A model generated the notes under the pieces. That model was not told where the DNA came from. It worked only from the letters and a program-made list of their open reading frames with translations, and searched no databases. Source: CALBPI01 sp963922335 (lineage in GTDB: Bacteria; Pseudomonadota; Gammaproteobacteria; Steroidobacterales; Woeseiaceae). From it: DNA of 64,000 nucleotides. A program made the translations under genes and the position numbers. Shown piece after piece: positions 63,659-64,000 of this stretch (within the stretch, counting starts at the first letter, position 1; each line of letters begins with the position of its first letter). Location: the NCBI GenBank assembly GCA_963922335.1, contig CAWUIB010000006.1:1-64000 (forward strand), given 5' to 3'.

Positions 63659-64000
63659 GTGACCATTATCAGCACCGGCACGGATGCGCTGATCGCTTTT
63701 CAACGATCACTGGATACCGTGGCCCAGAATATCGCCAACGCCAACACGCCCGGATATAGCCGGCAGAACGTAACGCTGCAGGCACGTACGCCGCAGTTTG
63801 TGGGCTTCGGTTTTCTCGGTCGCGGCGTTGAAGTTGGGTCGATTACGCGCAGCTACAGCGAGTTCCTGACACAGCAAGTTCAAACGGCGGGTTCCTCGGC
63901 ATCGAGATTCTCAACACTGGCGAGCTTCGCCGCCAGGGTCGATGACCTGCTGGCGGATCCGGCGGGCGGATTGTCGCCGGCATTGTCCTCATTCTATGGT
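63659..64000 (+). CDS. flgK: FlgK, hook-filament junction protein 1 (partial, continues past the window)
   Basis: The first 114 residues only. It begins at GTG with GGGGAG eight bases upstream. The text reads IISTGTDALIAFQRSLDTVAQNIANANTPGYSRQNVTLQA, the FlgK N-terminus (key part IANANTPGYSRQ). The frame is open to the window's last base. The chaperone FlgN is encoded at 54765. Confidence 0.95.
   Translation, partial: MTIISTGTDALIAFQRSLDTVAQNIANANTPGYSRQNVTLQARTPQFVGFGFLGRGVEVGSITRSYSEFLTQQVQTAGSSASRFSTLASFAARVDDLLADPAGGLSPALSSFYG

Overview
The window carries a chromosomal segment of a Gram-negative, motile, respiring bacterium, most likely a gammaproteobacterium. The evidence is an rRNA operon in the order 16S, tRNA-Ile, tRNA-Ala, 23S, 5S with an Escherichia-like boxA; a polar-type flagellar cluster with sigma-54 promoters; a complete ccoNOQP cbb3 oxidase operon beside an FNR/Anr-type regulator; and outer-membrane proteins (TonB-dependent receptor, porin, autotransporter). 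I cannot name the genus. Coding density is high and no insertion sequence, prophage or CRISPR array was seen.

Layout. 1-4350: 3' end of an rRNA operon with its terminator. 4403-20433: a mixed region. It holds two paralogous membrane proteins with a TolB/FlgO-like domain and TPRs (4403, 16204), a VOC protein, a divergent phosphate-scavenging locus (beta-propeller phytase, TonB-dependent receptor, Tyr-phosphatase-like protein) with a candidate Pho box, an amidase, a porin, FolE2, a methyltransferase and a secreted propeller-like protein. 20625-27821: a co-directional set of Ser/Thr kinase, caspase-like lipoprotein with Sel1 repeats, autotransporter with Ig/cadherin-like repeats and single-domain response regulator. 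This is the best candidate here for an uncharacterised system. 27825-30652: acyltransferase, DUF2490 protein and fructosamine-kinase-like protein. 30825-33550: an ArsR regulator, beta-carbonic anhydrase and SulP transporter operon with a promoter-overlapping palindrome. 33619-35747: a membrane protein and a PAS-EAL phosphodiesterase.

35872-46559: cbb3 oxidase genes on the minus strand (ccoN-O-Q-P, a small membrane protein, ccoG, a very short ccoH, ccoI, ccoS, a TauE/SafE-type protein). Divergent to them are a degenerate HemN-like radical SAM protein and an FNR-type regulator; an FNR-like site lies between ccoN and the hemN-like gene. 46650-54438: an aminotransferase, then a signalling cluster of two composite GGDEF/EAL proteins and two histidine-kinase-like proteins that both lack a recognisable phospho-accepting histidine. 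One of the EAL domains is clearly degenerate.

54510-64000: flagellar genes. A variant csrA, flgN, flgM and flgA are on the minus strand; flgBCDEFGHIJ and the start of flgK are on the plus strand. Near-consensus sigma-54 promoters face outwards between flgA and flgB, and a sigma-28 promoter precedes flgM. Three genes (ccoS, ccoH, ccoQ) are under 60 codons and were found by reading the sequence of the operon overlaps.
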